A DNA stretch of 64,000 bases, taken from assembly GCF_030812415.1 (NCBI RefSeq), contig NZ_JAUSST010000001.1, forward strand, positions 682,001 to 746,000, in the 5' to 3' direction. Below, piece after piece: positions 42,589 to 52,651 of this stretch; the first letter of the stretch is position 1, and every line of letters begins with the position of its first letter. The position numbers and the translations under genes are program-made. Source of the stretch: Paenibacillus harenae (GTDB lineage Bacteria > Bacillota > Bacilli > Paenibacillales > Paenibacillaceae). The notes beneath the pieces are model-generated. The model did no database searches. It was given only the letters and a program-made list of their open reading frames with translations, and was not told where the DNA came from.

Positions 42589-44535
42589 TTATTTTAACCT
42601 TCTCCGATTGCGGTCCCGCAGGATAATGCCCGCTGTCACTCCCGCAGCCATCAACACGGCGAGTCCGATTGCGCCAGCCGCCAACATGCCGTTTCCAGAT
42701 GGATCATCGCCGCCGACCTCCGCTGCCGCAGACGCTGAAGATTGCTCGCCTGCCGGCGCAGCGGACGTACCTTCCGTTGACGGATCATTTTCGCCCGCGT
42801 CTCCCGCAGCTTGTTCCTGGGTCGCCTCCGGATCGTTCGACGAAACGCCGACGATGGCGCTACCCGTCTTCGTAATGGCATAATCGACTATTTCGCCGCT
42901 CCAGAAATGCATCCGCAGCTTTACTTCCCCATCCTTCAGCTGCTCCAGAAACTCCTTCGTTAGCGTAATCTCGTTCATGTCATACGCCGGCTTATAGGAA
43001 TGAGCCATTTCCTTATATGGCGTCCACTCATTCGGGGCAGTGTTGCCGCCGCTCGCGTAAGCGGCCTCCATCGTCGCAAGGCGATCGCCCTTGAAAGCCG
43101 TCGGAATGGACAGACCGCCGCTTGTTCCTTCCGCGTTCCTTAGAATCGGCGTATGGTAGCGAATGAGATCGAAATGCCAATCTGCGCCAGCCGAGAAGGA
43201 AGCGGCAAGAGTACCCTGTACGCCATATGCCTCCGTCAGCAGCGACTCGATTAGGCCTGCTTTAATCGTAAGAGAATCGCCGTTCAGCTCGTAATCGACT
43301 CCCTTCGCAAGCAGACGGTCTCCATGCCGAAGCTCGGTGAAGGCGTTGCCGTTCAGTTGAAGCTTGACCGCTTGATCCGTTACGGCCGCATCCCTCTTTA
43401 CGAATAGCTGATCGGTAGACGCAGTCGAGGATCGGCCGCTAAGAGCGGCTTCCATTACGGCATAAAGTTCGGGATCCTTCCATTCGAAGGCCCGCCTGTC
43501 ATAATGCTGCCCGTTGTCCCAAAGCATCGTTGTCAGTTGCTTCTGCTTCGCATAATAACCCAAGTACTCGAAATATTTGAGTTTCTCGCCCTGCTCGATC
43601 GTGTCGACGGACTTGTCGAAGCCTAGCAGCCCGAATTCCCCGACAATGACCGGGATGCCTTTGGCCACGAATGTCGCATGGACACGATCGAACGTTTGAA
43701 TCAGATCATTCCGGGCTTCCTCGTTAAACGTTGTCACCCCGCCCAGATTGACGCTGAACGGATAGAAGCCGTAATAGTGAACCGTCGCAATGATCCGGTT
43801 ATCGTCCAGCTTGGCGATCGTCTTGCTCAGCTCATCCAACCGCTTCTGCGAAGCGGATGCCGTCAACGTCGACAGCACGAGCGGCCTCTCCTTATTGGAT
43901 CCGCCGGAACTCCGGACAACATGATGAAACGACGTATTCAGGACGTCCAGCATTTCGAAGTACGACCCCGTATCTTTGCCCCAATCATCCGAAAATCGCG
44001 GCTCGTTGATGCCTTCGAACATCAGCTCCATCGGGTAATCCTTGAAGCGGTCCGCGATTTGCACCCACGCCGCTTTGTATCTGGCTAGCACGTCGTCATA
44101 GTTCGATTCCATATCGAATATCCAATGCGAATCGTGATGAAGATTAATCATGACGTACAAACCCGCATCCAGCGACCAATCGACGACCTCCTGAATGCGA
44201 TCCATGAACGCGCCGTCTATACTGTAATCGGGCGCATCTCCCATCCTGTGCTTCCAGGTAATCGGAATCCGGATGCTCTTGTAGCCTTGGCCGGCTAACC
44301 TCTCGATCAATTCCTTGGTCGTTGACGGATTGCCCCATGACGTCTCGGAGCCGGTTGCGTCGAACGTATTGCCCATATTCCAACCCGGCTGCATCGCATT
44401 GACATAAGCTTGCATATTCATCTCGTTTCCCTCCTTTATTTGTTCCGCATAGAGCGGCTGTACCGGCAAACATACCCCTGCCAGCATGATGGCAGCGCAT
44501 ACAATCACAATTGCAGACAAGCCGAGCTTTCTCAT
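42589..44535 (-). CDS. Membrane-anchored GH5 endo-glycanase with X2-type module
   Basis: A 648-residue surface enzyme. It has a signal peptide (1-30), a GH5 catalytic domain (about 40-365) with MQPGWNMGNTFDATGSET, acid/base Glu178 in GINEPR and nucleophile Glu300 in VIVGEFG, then an X2/Ig-like module (about 375-465), a further beta domain to 560, a Ser/Ala/Glu/Asp-rich linker (560-615) and a C-terminal TM helix (617-639) with a basic RDRNRRRLK stop. The GH5 subfamily with WNMGNTFDA includes cellulases and mannanases; the locus suggests glucomannan or mannan. It is therefore a wall-spanning, membrane-tethered enzyme rather than a secreted one. Confidence 0.9.
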   Translation of the reverse strand: MRKLGLSAIVIVCAAIMLAGVCLPVQPLYAEQIKEGNEMNMQAYVNAMQPGWNMGNTFDATGSETSWGNPSTTKELIERLAGQGYKSIRIPITWKHRMGDAPDYSIDGAFMDRIQEVVDWSLDAGLYVMINLHHDSHWIFDMESNYDDVLARYKAAWVQIADRFKDYPMELMFEGINEPRFSDDWGKDTGSYFEMLDVLNTSFHHVVRSSGGSNKERPLVLSTLTASASQKRLDELSKTIAKLDDNRIIATVHYYGFYPFSVNLGGVTTFNEEARNDLIQTFDRVHATFVAKGIPVIVGEFGLLGFDKSVDTIEQGEKLKYFEYLGYYAKQKQLTTMLWDNGQHYDRRAFEWKDPELYAVMEAALSGRSSTASTDQLFVKRDAAVTDQAVKLQLNGNAFTELRHGDRLLAKGVDYELNGDSLTIKAGLIESLLTEAYGVQGTLAASFSAGADWHFDLIRYHTPILRNAEGTSGGLSIPTAFKGDRLATMEAAYASGGNTAPNEWTPYKEMAHSYKPAYDMNEITLTKEFLEQLKDGEVKLRMHFWSGEIVDYAITKTGSAIVGVSSNDPEATQEQAAGDAGENDPSTEGTSAAPAGEQSSASAAAEVGGDDPSGNGMLAAGAIGLAVLMAAGVTAGIILRDRNRRRLK

Positions 44536-44574
44536 CCCACCTGTCCCCTTCCTTGAATAATTGCAGCTTATATC

Positions 44575-46860
44575 CTAATGCGCAATAATAAATGCCATAT
44601 CCGCTCTTTCGCTGGCCGGAGCAGTCAGTTTAAGGACACCATCAACCGGCTTCACAACCGCCGTTCCGGCCTCCTCGCCCGTCCATGGATCGAACCAGGT
44701 TACGGCAGCCTCGCTTTCCCCGAACCCCGCCATATCCGCCGTTTTCCCTCCTATTGCGCCATTCTCGCTTACGAGCCAACCGTACGACGTTTTCTCTCCG
44801 ACCATGGCCCAGCCTTCGCTGTCGTTCATTTCGACGGTTGGCGGCTCAACTGCGCTAAGACGAGGATTACTAAGCTTAATAACGGCTGCTTCCGCAGCCT
44901 TATCGGTGCTGTTCGCGTACACTTTTACGCCCCAGCCGGCGATCTTGTCCAGCTGCTCGGCCGTAATCTGCTTCCCTTCCCGCCAATAGCCTGCCGGAGC
45001 ATCCTTCAGCGGCACGCGCAGAGTCGTCCATTCACCGTTCCGCAGCACGGCGTCACTAGCCGTATCGCCTTCCGTCCAATTACCGTCCGGCATAAGGACC
45101 GGTCTTGCCTTTAGCCGTTCTGGACCTTTATATTCGGCATACACGTCTACGAGCAGCTCGTCATAGCCTTGCCAATCCGACCTGCCGCCCACTTGCTGAA
45201 GGAAGCCTTGGGAGAAGCTTCCCGCGTCGAACAGCATCGACGTATGGATAGAACCGTCAACACCTTCCGGCTTGAACAAAGCTCCCGTGCTGTCCTTGTT
45301 CGCCTCAGGCCAGTCGGGCATCGCCCAATCCGCGGCATCGGCTCCATCTTCCAGCAGCGCTTCATGCTCCAATTGCTTGACGACCTTCGGCGTCTGCATC
45401 GTGATCGGCTGCCGCAGCTCGGCGAAATCGATCTTCCGAACGAATGAAGCGAAAACGTTCATTTGCTTATACATCTCATCGTTATAGCTCTCAAGCGCCC
45501 ACCAAATCGGACCGGATGCCGCTCCGTTCGCAAGCGAAGACCACATCGAGTTATGATGGATCTCGGCATCCGTCACGTTGCCGGTCTCCCCGGTCATGAC
45601 CGGTTTCTCATACTGCTTCCATCTGGTCTGAATATCTTCAGCGTAAGCTCCAAAATTCAAATCATAATAGTTCTCGCGATCCGCTATGTCGAGCGTCTTG
45701 TAGCCATGATCCCAGAAGTCCTCTCCTCCGCCTGCCATCGAGCCCATCGTTGGATGCCCGTAAGGATCGTTCGCCTTGAAATAATCGTGCACCTTCTTAA
45801 CCCAAGCGTTCGCCTCGTCTTCGCGGCCGAACGCCCAGCCGTCCGTACCGTTAATCTCGGTTATCAAGTTCCAAATACCGATAGACGAGCTGTAGCCCCA
45901 CCGTGCGATAATGTAGCGGTACAGCTTCTCCTGATACTTCCACATCTCCGCGTTGCTGTAGAAATCCTCTGCCGCTCCTAGCGCTGAATACGCACCGCGC
46001 CTCCATGTCGCCGGCCAGTTCTCGATTTTGTCCGCCAAGGAATCATGGGGCCATATCACGAAATTCATATGCAGATTGCGTGCTTCGAACCAATCGACCA
46101 GCTCATCCATCCGGAATCCCTTCAGCATATCGTAGCTGCCTATTCCCGAGGGGAACGACTCAAGCTGCTCCTTGCCGCCGCCCATTCCCGCATTGTCGTA
46201 GTTGCCGTTCCAATACGTAACAAGGTTGCCGCCATTATCCGCGATCTTCGTCAAGTTATCTTCCGTGATTCCCCACGGATACGCAACGCCAACCCCGTAG
46301 AGGGACGAGCCGTCGTCGTACTCGAAGAAACGTTTGTTGTTATCGGACACGCGAATCCAACCTTTGTTGTCGCCCTGCTCCGCAAAGAACAACGCTTCTT
46401 CGCTAACGGTTGTTCCGGTCTTATCCGTAACGGTTGCCTTGTAACGCCATTTCCCGCTTTCATTCGGCGCGAACCGCAGCCTCCAGGCCACTCCGTTATA
46501 GAAACCGTTAACGCGCCACTGCTTGCCGCTTGGCGCAAGGAATACCGCTCGCACGTCAATTTGCTCCGGATCGTACGGATTCTCATAAACGGCTTTGAAG
46601 TCCAGTGCCAGTTCAAGCTTGTCATAGGTCGGAATCGTGATAGATTGCGCCGTTGCTTGATCTGGCTCCGCTTCGTCGTGCCCCGCCTTTGCGTGAACGG
46701 AAAGGAGCTCGGGCCCTGCGTCGCCGTCCGGATCGGGCAGATCAATGAGCGGCGACTGAACGGGATTGCTTCTTTCCGCGAACTGCCATGCCACGATAAC
46801 CGCTAGTATCATAATAAGGATCGAAGCTCCAATAATGAGCGCACGTTTTGATTTAAACAT
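44575..46860 (-). CDS. Membrane-anchored DUF5060 glycoside hydrolase with C-terminal carbohydrate-binding-like domain
   Basis: A 761-residue protein with an N-terminal TM anchor (ALIIGASILIMILAVIVAW, residues 7-25). A DUF5060 beta domain (about 80-165) is followed by a TIM-barrel hydrolase (about 170-470) with candidate acid/base Glu335 (NLITEINGTDG) and nucleophile Glu425 (VMTGETGN), as in clan A enzymes. A jelly-roll domain (about 500-680) and a small C-terminal beta domain complete it. I choose ATG 46860 after GGGGG; 30 upstream codons are open but precede the ribosome binding site. It follows a terminator hairpin at 46905, so it may be expressed less than the upstream genes. Substrate is probably a mannan or related hemicellulose. 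Confidence 0.85.
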   Translation of the reverse strand: MFKSKRALIIGASILIMILAVIVAWQFAERSNPVQSPLIDLPDPDGDAGPELLSVHAKAGHDEAEPDQATAQSITIPTYDKLELALDFKAVYENPYDPEQIDVRAVFLAPSGKQWRVNGFYNGVAWRLRFAPNESGKWRYKATVTDKTGTTVSEEALFFAEQGDNKGWIRVSDNNKRFFEYDDGSSLYGVGVAYPWGITEDNLTKIADNGGNLVTYWNGNYDNAGMGGGKEQLESFPSGIGSYDMLKGFRMDELVDWFEARNLHMNFVIWPHDSLADKIENWPATWRRGAYSALGAAEDFYSNAEMWKYQEKLYRYIIARWGYSSSIGIWNLITEINGTDGWAFGREDEANAWVKKVHDYFKANDPYGHPTMGSMAGGGEDFWDHGYKTLDIADRENYYDLNFGAYAEDIQTRWKQYEKPVMTGETGNVTDAEIHHNSMWSSLANGAASGPIWWALESYNDEMYKQMNVFASFVRKIDFAELRQPITMQTPKVVKQLEHEALLEDGADAADWAMPDWPEANKDSTGALFKPEGVDGSIHTSMLFDAGSFSQGFLQQVGGRSDWQGYDELLVDVYAEYKGPERLKARPVLMPDGNWTEGDTASDAVLRNGEWTTLRVPLKDAPAGYWREGKQITAEQLDKIAGWGVKVYANSTDKAAEAAVIKLSNPRLSAVEPPTVEMNDSEGWAMVGEKTSYGWLVSENGAIGGKTADMAGFGESEAAVTWFDPWTGEEAGTAVVKPVDGVLKLTAPASERADMAFIIAH

Positions 46861-46904
46861 ATCGGCCCCCTTCATGCGCAAATACAATATCTGTCTAATG
46901 GAAT

Positions 46905-46940
46905 AAAAAAGCTGGAGAACCTTATTGCCCGTCTCCAGCC
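46905..46940 (-). terminator. Intra-locus terminator between the GH2 and DUF5060 genes
   Basis: GCTGGAGA (46911-46918) pairs with TCTCCAGC (46932-46939), and the minus-strand transcript continues into TTTTTT (46905-46910). It is 17 bases after the GH2 stop, so it divides the 22-kb run into an upstream transcript and three genes that depend on read-through or their own promoter. Confidence 0.8.
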
Positions 46941-46956
46941 TTTTGTTCAAATCTGT

Positions 46957-49524
46957 CTATACGACTTCGACCTGGCTTTCGGCCAAGTAATCAATCATCG
47001 AGCTAACGGCAATTGCGCCTGGCGCAGCCGGCTTGCTTAAGGCTTCGCCAACCTCGCGATTCACGAATTGAACGACCTTCGGAACGCCCGGCATAAGATC
47101 GAAGAAGTTGTCGGTGAAGCGGCCGGCTTGCTCGGCCTTCAGCCATACTTGCTTCGCCAGATTATCCGTCGTAAGCTCGTATGCCGCTCCCGCGCTTCCC
47201 GCCACTTCCTTCACCGTAATCGACGGCGACTCGAGCTGCAGCTCCTTCGCGCTTGCGAAGTAAAATTGCTTACTAATTGCAGACTCTCCGCCAACGCCCG
47301 GAACAAACTCCACGTGCAGCACGACCGAGCTCGCCTTGCGTCCGCCAAGCCATTCGCTTTCGTTCAAGGAATAGACGACCGCAGCGCTGTTGCCCTGCAG
47401 GGCAATCGAAGCAGAGTCTTCCCTTAGACGAACCCCGCTGAAGTCGTACAACGCAACGTTCAACGTACCGCTTAACGCATCCAGCCTATCGGTTACGAGA
47501 TGGACATCGAGTCTTCCGTCTTCCGGGCGGTCGAACGAAAGAATCGTATCTTCGAAGCTATGTTTGGCGTAATATTGCATCGCCTTCCACTTGCCGTAGT
47601 AATCGATGCCCGCCCATGAGGCAACCGGCCAGCAATCGTTCATTTGCCAATAGAGCGTGCCCATGCAATAAGGCATCTTGCGGCGATGAGCTTCGATGGC
47701 CATCTTCATCGCTTCCGCTTGGAGCACTTGGCTCATGTACAGGAAGGAAGGAAAATCCTTTGGCTCGTTCATATAGATGTCCATATATTGCTTAATGAGG
47801 CGGTTGCCGTCGCCGTTCTTCTGATGGGCGCGCATAACCTTCGAATCGAGCGCCAAGTCCTGCTCGGTAGCGAACGTCATTACCGTATCGTACTCAGGGA
47901 ACGACTGGAAGCCGTATTCGCTCATGAAGCGTCCGATCTTCAAGTTATAGTTCTCGAACGGCTCAACCGCATGCCATACGCCCCAATAATGGACGTCGCC
48001 CTCCGTCGTCAGCGGATGCGCATGCTGGTTAATGTCGCGGGATACGGAGACGATCGGCGAGGACGGCCAATAATCGATGCCGGGAGCATAGCTCTCTACG
48101 GCCTCTGGCAGGATGCGATGGAAGATCGCTTCGTAATCCGCCCATATCTTCTCGCGCTGCTCGGCGGTGTAGTCCTTCTTCCAGCCCCAGCCGCCGGTCT
48201 CGTCGTATTGCGCCCATGCGGAGTCGATCTCGTTGTTGCCGCACCACAATACGATCGACGGATGATTGCGAAGCCGCTTCACGTTTTGCTCCGCTTCCGC
48301 TTTCACGTTGGCAAGAAAAGCTTCGTCGCCCGGGTACATGCTGCAGGCGAACATGAAGTCCTGCCAGACAAGGATGCCGTACTCATCGCATAGCTCGTAG
48401 AAAATCGACTGCTCGTAGATGCCGCCGCCCCATATGCGCAGCATATTCATGTTCGACTCTGCGGCCGAAGCAATCTCATGCCTGTATCGGTCCTCCGTGA
48501 TATCCGTAATGAAGCTGTCATTCGGAATATGGTTCGCGCCCTTCGCGAAGACAGGCACGCCGTTCAACTCGAAGTAGAAGCTTGCGCCAACGGCATCCTT
48601 CTCTCTGACGAGCTTGATCGAACGCAGGCCCGTACGGACCGTCTTGCCTGCAACAGCCCGCTCGCCCGCGAACAGCTCCGCCTTGAAGCTGTACAAATAG
48701 GCTTCGCCAAGCCCTCTGCTCCACCATAACTTCGGATTCGGGATGACGACCGGAACGCTTACGTTGTTTTTGCCGACCTTGACGGCTACTTGGCTATCCC
48801 ACGTCAAGCCGTCTGCATTCAGACTCAGCGTACCGTTCCAATCCCGCTCGGACTCGATCTCGACATGCAGCGTCAGCCGCGCTTCGGCAGCCGTCACCTC
48901 GTTCTGTTCGACGAACAGATCCGTAATGACGCTCTCGGACCAAGCCTCAAGTCTTGCCTCCCGCCAAATGCCGCTCGTCACGAAGCGCGGGCCCCAATCC
49001 CAACCGTAATGGTAAGGCGCTTTGCGTGCAAAAATGCTAATTTTATTGTCGCCCAGTCCGCCAAGCTCCGATTGATCGTTCGATGCCGGGAGATTGTATC
49101 CGAGTGTGTCGATCTTCGGCAGATCTTCTCGCACCGGCGAACGGAACACGATATGGAGGCTATTGCCTTGCTCTTTCACATAGGCCTTGACATCCGCACG
49201 CCACGTCCGGAACATATTGTCCGCCGACAGCACATGAACTCCGTTTACAGAAACGTCCGCATAAGTATCGAGTCCGTCGAATACGAGCTCTATCGATGAT
49301 GCGGCAAGCAGTGTGCGCGGCACGTCGAAAGTAGATTCATACTCCCAATCTATTTTATCGATCCATTGTAAATCATGCTCATTCGTCGCGTAGAACGGGT
49401 CCTTGATCACGCCGTTCTTCAGCAAATCCGTATGGACGCAGCCCGGCACGACGGCCGGAAGCCAATCTTTATCCTCCACGGCCTTAAACTTCCAATTGTT
49501 TGCTAGCATTAATGTTTCTCTCAT
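46957..49524 (-). CDS. GH2 beta-mannosidase
   Basis: An 855-residue cytoplasmic enzyme that removes terminal beta-mannose from manno-oligosaccharides. It has the sugar-binding N-terminal domain (NWKFKAVEDKDWLPAVVPGCVHTDL), a WDWGPRFVTSGIWR loop typical of mannosidases, and the TIM barrel with RIWGGGIYEQSIFYELCDEYG, acid/base Glu432 (WCGNNEID) and nucleophile Glu536 (RFMSEYGFQSFP). C-terminal beta domains follow. ATG 49524 follows AGGAGGA. Beta-mannosidases of this size differ from beta-galactosidases in exactly these loops. Confidence 0.94.
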   Translation of the reverse strand: MRETLMLANNWKFKAVEDKDWLPAVVPGCVHTDLLKNGVIKDPFYATNEHDLQWIDKIDWEYESTFDVPRTLLAASSIELVFDGLDTYADVSVNGVHVLSADNMFRTWRADVKAYVKEQGNSLHIVFRSPVREDLPKIDTLGYNLPASNDQSELGGLGDNKISIFARKAPYHYGWDWGPRFVTSGIWREARLEAWSESVITDLFVEQNEVTAAEARLTLHVEIESERDWNGTLSLNADGLTWDSQVAVKVGKNNVSVPVVIPNPKLWWSRGLGEAYLYSFKAELFAGERAVAGKTVRTGLRSIKLVREKDAVGASFYFELNGVPVFAKGANHIPNDSFITDITEDRYRHEIASAAESNMNMLRIWGGGIYEQSIFYELCDEYGILVWQDFMFACSMYPGDEAFLANVKAEAEQNVKRLRNHPSIVLWCGNNEIDSAWAQYDETGGWGWKKDYTAEQREKIWADYEAIFHRILPEAVESYAPGIDYWPSSPIVSVSRDINQHAHPLTTEGDVHYWGVWHAVEPFENYNLKIGRFMSEYGFQSFPEYDTVMTFATEQDLALDSKVMRAHQKNGDGNRLIKQYMDIYMNEPKDFPSFLYMSQVLQAEAMKMAIEAHRRKMPYCMGTLYWQMNDCWPVASWAGIDYYGKWKAMQYYAKHSFEDTILSFDRPEDGRLDVHLVTDRLDALSGTLNVALYDFSGVRLREDSASIALQGNSAAVVYSLNESEWLGGRKASSVVLHVEFVPGVGGESAISKQFYFASAKELQLESPSITVKEVAGSAGAAYELTTDNLAKQVWLKAEQAGRFTDNFFDLMPGVPKVVQFVNREVGEALSKPAAPGAIAVSSMIDYLAESQVEVV

Positions 49525-49618
49525 CTTATCCTCCTGTTGTGCGTTTCAACTGTGACATCTGTCTTCCTACCACACATTCGATTATTTATCTCTCTGTTAT
49601 CCTAACTTACCTAACATG

Positions 49619-50650
49619 TTAGCGCAACGGATAGCTCCTCAAATCTGGCACCTCATCCCTCGTCACCGAGAACGGATGGTTGTAGAACTTGAGCAGCTGC
49701 GCAAGCTCCGTAAATTCGCCTGAATATTGCTTGCGCCCGTCCTTCTCCGTATAGACGAAGTTGCCGTACCACGTGCAATTCCAAGCCCATGGCGCTTGAT
49801 CGCGCACCATCAGATCCGGGTCCGGAATCGGGCCATTCTCCGACAAAGCGATGATCTTATTCATCTTCGTATACGACTGAGCCGTTCGGAATCGTTCGGA
49901 CTGCGACTCATAATTCTGCGCCGGCGGATATATATCTTCTCCGATAATATCGACGAATTCATCGCCCGGATACCAATCGGCGTGCTGCCCGTTCCATACC
50001 CATATTAAATGGTTCAGCTTATGCAGATTCGTCATTCTGTCATACATCAGCTTCCATAGCTTGACGCAAGGCTCGGCACCCTTCGCCCCCCACCAGAACC
50101 AACCGCCCGACGCTTCATGCAGCGGACGCCATAATACCGGTACGCCTTCCTCTTGCAAGCGCAGCAGCTGGATCGAGATTGCGTCAATGTCCCTAATGAG
50201 CAGCAAATAGTCTTCAGACGATTCGTCTGCCATTGCCTTCCCTATGTCGAAAGTCGTTGCGTTCGTATAGAAGCCTTTGTCCCAATTGCGATCCGGCAGC
50301 TCATCGACCAAGTCCTTAGGCGCGTTCCAATGCCAGCAAAACGTGACAATGCCCCCGTTATTCCACCAATCGATCGCAATGTCGGTATCGCTGCACGTAG
50401 AGCCGCGTTCCGTTCGCGACGGCGAGTAGTTCATGAAGTCGAAGCCGTACACAGCCGGATACTTGCCCGTCGTTTCGTAGATGATGTCTACCTCCGGGGA
50501 GGTAACGACGCCAATCTGTTGGCCGGTCAACATCCGCTTCCCATAGATGTCGCATAAGTAGGACATCAGCCGTTTCGCGTTGTCTTCCGCATTCGGATTA
50601 ATAAGGTTAGGCTCTACACGACAAAGAGCCTGATCGTTCGTATTTATCAT
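49619..50650 (-). CDS. GH26 beta-mannanase, without signal peptide
   Basis: A 343-residue single-domain GH26 enzyme. The acid/base is Glu179 in WRPLHEASGGWFWWG and the nucleophile Glu271 in ALSENGPIPD; KRMLTGQQIG, FDFMNYSPSR and GGIVTFCWHWNAP are further GH26 marks. There is no signal peptide or anchor, so it acts inside the cell on imported manno-oligosaccharides or is a mannobiose/mannotriose-releasing enzyme. It lies directly between the permease pair and the GH2 gene. A perfect palindrome CTAACATGTTAG (49611-49622) covers its stop codon. Confidence 0.93.
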   Translation of the reverse strand: MINTNDQALCRVEPNLINPNAEDNAKRLMSYLCDIYGKRMLTGQQIGVVTSPEVDIIYETTGKYPAVYGFDFMNYSPSRTERGSTCSDTDIAIDWWNNGGIVTFCWHWNAPKDLVDELPDRNWDKGFYTNATTFDIGKAMADESSEDYLLLIRDIDAISIQLLRLQEEGVPVLWRPLHEASGGWFWWGAKGAEPCVKLWKLMYDRMTNLHKLNHLIWVWNGQHADWYPGDEFVDIIGEDIYPPAQNYESQSERFRTAQSYTKMNKIIALSENGPIPDPDLMVRDQAPWAWNCTWYGNFVYTEKDGRKQYSGEFTELAQLLKFYNHPFSVTRDEVPDLRSYPLR

Positions 50651-50714
50651 TAGCGGCTTCTCCCATTCATCGCTTATCGTTCATTTGTTCATGCCTATAT
50701 CGGGTTTCGCTTCC

Positions 50715-51722
50715 TTAACCGATAATACCGGAACGCTCAACGCTCTCAACGAAGTAACGCTGTACGATCAAGTACAAAATAATGAGCGGAATAATAGCGA
50801 GCAAAATGCCCGTGTCGATAATAAGCGCCACGTGGTTCGGATCGGCCTTCACGTTCGTTCCCGTTCCGACGCCGGTCAACACTGGAATGAGCGCGTTCGC
50901 TTGCGCAGGCAGCGATGCGATGTTAATCGGCATGAGCGCTGTCTCGCTCATGAACAGCGATGTATAAATCGTATCGTTATATTGCCATACGAAGCAGAAC
51001 AGAATCACGGTAATCATCGGCGGAATCGCGTTAGGCAGCATAATGCGCAAAAACGTCTTAATGCCGCCCGCGCCGTCGATTAGCGCAGCTTCTTCGATTT
51101 CCTTCGGCATCCCTTTGAAAAACTGGCGGAAAATGTAGATAAACAATCCCGCCTTCAGTCCCATCGCCGTGGCCGACGTAATAATCGACGGCCAATACGT
51201 ATTCAGCAGGTTAACGCCTTCCTTGCCGGTGAACAACGACACCAGCCCGAGCACATCGAAGCTTCTGAAGTGCAAGTACATCGGGACGAGCAGCGTGCCC
51301 GTTGGCACGAGTATCGTCAATATAACGAGCGCGAACAGAACGTTGCTGCCCGGGAAGTTGAACCGGGCGAATCCGTAGCCGGCCAGCGCGCATGATGCGG
51401 CTGTTAGCAGCGTCGTGACGACGACGAACAGCATCGTATTGCCAAGCAGCGGGAAGTAGTCCAAAATTTCCATCGCCAGCTTCAAGTTGTCAAGCGTGAA
51501 GTGGACGGGAACCATATAAATCGTCGGATTGTAAATATCGATCTTATCCTTGAATGCCGTCGAGAACTTCATAAGCAGCGGATATATAATAATAAACGAG
51601 ATGCCGATGACAAGCATGTAACGGAAGACGGAGTACAGAATATCGACCGATTTGTTTCTCGCCTTTTGCAGCCTGTATTTGTTCGCCTCGCCCGGGACCG
51701 CTTGAGGAGTCCTAGCTTCCAT
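50715..51722 (-). CDS. Carbohydrate ABC transporter permease (MalG type), second pair
   Basis: A 335-residue CUT1-class permease with six TM helices. The EAA loop EIEEAALIDGAGGIKTFLRIMLP near residue 225 contacts the ATPase. The N-terminus (MEARTPQAVPGEANKYRLQK) is a longer hydrophilic extension than usual. AGGAGGA precedes ATG 51722; the frame is open upstream but would overlap the ribosome binding site. It pairs with the permease at 51752. No ATPase gene is in the window. Confidence 0.9.
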   Translation of the reverse strand: MEARTPQAVPGEANKYRLQKARNKSVDILYSVFRYMLVIGISFIIIYPLLMKFSTAFKDKIDIYNPTIYMVPVHFTLDNLKLAMEILDYFPLLGNTMLFVVVTTLLTAASCALAGYGFARFNFPGSNVLFALVILTILVPTGTLLVPMYLHFRSFDVLGLVSLFTGKEGVNLLNTYWPSIITSATAMGLKAGLFIYIFRQFFKGMPKEIEEAALIDGAGGIKTFLRIMLPNAIPPMITVILFCFVWQYNDTIYTSLFMSETALMPINIASLPAQANALIPVLTGVGTGTNVKADPNHVALIIDTGILLAIIPLIILYLIVQRYFVESVERSGIIG

Positions 51723-51751
51723 CTGATTTCCTCCTTCGCTATCGCTTGAAC

Positions 51752-52651
51752 TTAGTTGTAATGGATTCTCTTCGCCAGGATCCAACCGATCACGACGAGA
51801 ATAATACCGACGATAACGGTATAAATCCATGACATAGCCGAGCTAAGCCCGAAATTTTGCGTTTCGAATGCGGTCGTGAAGATAACGTCGGTAACCGGGC
51901 TTCCCGCGAACGAATCGATAATCGTATAAATGATGTTCGTCAGTATGAGCGGGCTAACCATCGGGAACGTGATTTTCCAGAACGATTCATATGACGTTGC
52001 GCCTTCCATCTTGGCTACTTCGTACATCGAACCGGGCACGGATTGCAGCGCCGCCAGGAAAATGAGGATTTGGACCCCGGAGCTCGTAATAATCTCGTAT
52101 ATTCGCATAATCGCCCCGACGATATAATCGACGAACGAGATCGGAAGACCGATATCGCTCAAAATCATGACCATCGACATAATATTGTACTCCGACGTCG
52201 ATCCGCCCATTTCGTTCACGACGCTCGCGTCGCCAACGAGGTTGATAAGGCCCGCCGATTCCGCCGATGCAATGGCGTTGGATGCCAGAATGACCGGCAG
52301 GAAGAAGATCGCTCTCGCGAGCGTTCTTCCGCGGAACTTCTGGTTGAGCAGCGTTGCCGAGAACAAGCTGAAGAACAGGATCATCGGCACGTTAAGCAGC
52401 ATCTCCGATACCGACTGGGTCAATATCCGGTTGAACGTCGCATCCACGAACATCGCGTTATTGAAGTTGTCCCAGCCGACGCCTTCCAGCTCGAAACCGT
52501 TAAGGCCGACAGTCAGCTTGCTGAAGCTGAATTGCACCGATTGGAAGAGCGGCGCCGCGAACAGCAGAACGAAGCCGATCAGCCAAGGCAATATGAAGGC
52601 GATTCCGAGCAATGAGCGTTTGCGGGCTAAAGTAAGCTTCGTTCCATTCAT
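51752..52651 (-). CDS. Carbohydrate ABC transporter permease (MalF type), second pair
   Basis: A 299-residue CUT1-class permease with six TM helices: RSLLGIAFILPWLIGFVLLF at the N-terminus and the EAA-type loop MYEVAKMEGATSYESFWKITFP near residue 205. Its start overlaps the DUF5696 stop by 4 bases, so the two are translationally coupled. A longer loop between TM3 and TM4 (SAGLINLVGDASVVNEMGG) could face outward and meet the neighbouring surface proteins. Confidence 0.9.
   Translation of the reverse strand: MNGTKLTLARKRSLLGIAFILPWLIGFVLLFAAPLFQSVQFSFSKLTVGLNGFELEGVGWDNFNNAMFVDATFNRILTQSVSEMLLNVPMILFFSLFSATLLNQKFRGRTLARAIFFLPVILASNAIASAESAGLINLVGDASVVNEMGGSTSEYNIMSMVMILSDIGLPISFVDYIVGAIMRIYEIITSSGVQILIFLAALQSVPGSMYEVAKMEGATSYESFWKITFPMVSPLILTNIIYTIIDSFAGSPVTDVIFTTAFETQNFGLSSAMSWIYTVIVGIILVVIGWILAKRIHYN

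Noticed and set aside
49611..49622. Perfect palindrome CTAACATGTTAG over the GH26 stop codon
   Set aside because: No U run and no promoter nearby; too short to be a terminator and may be chance.
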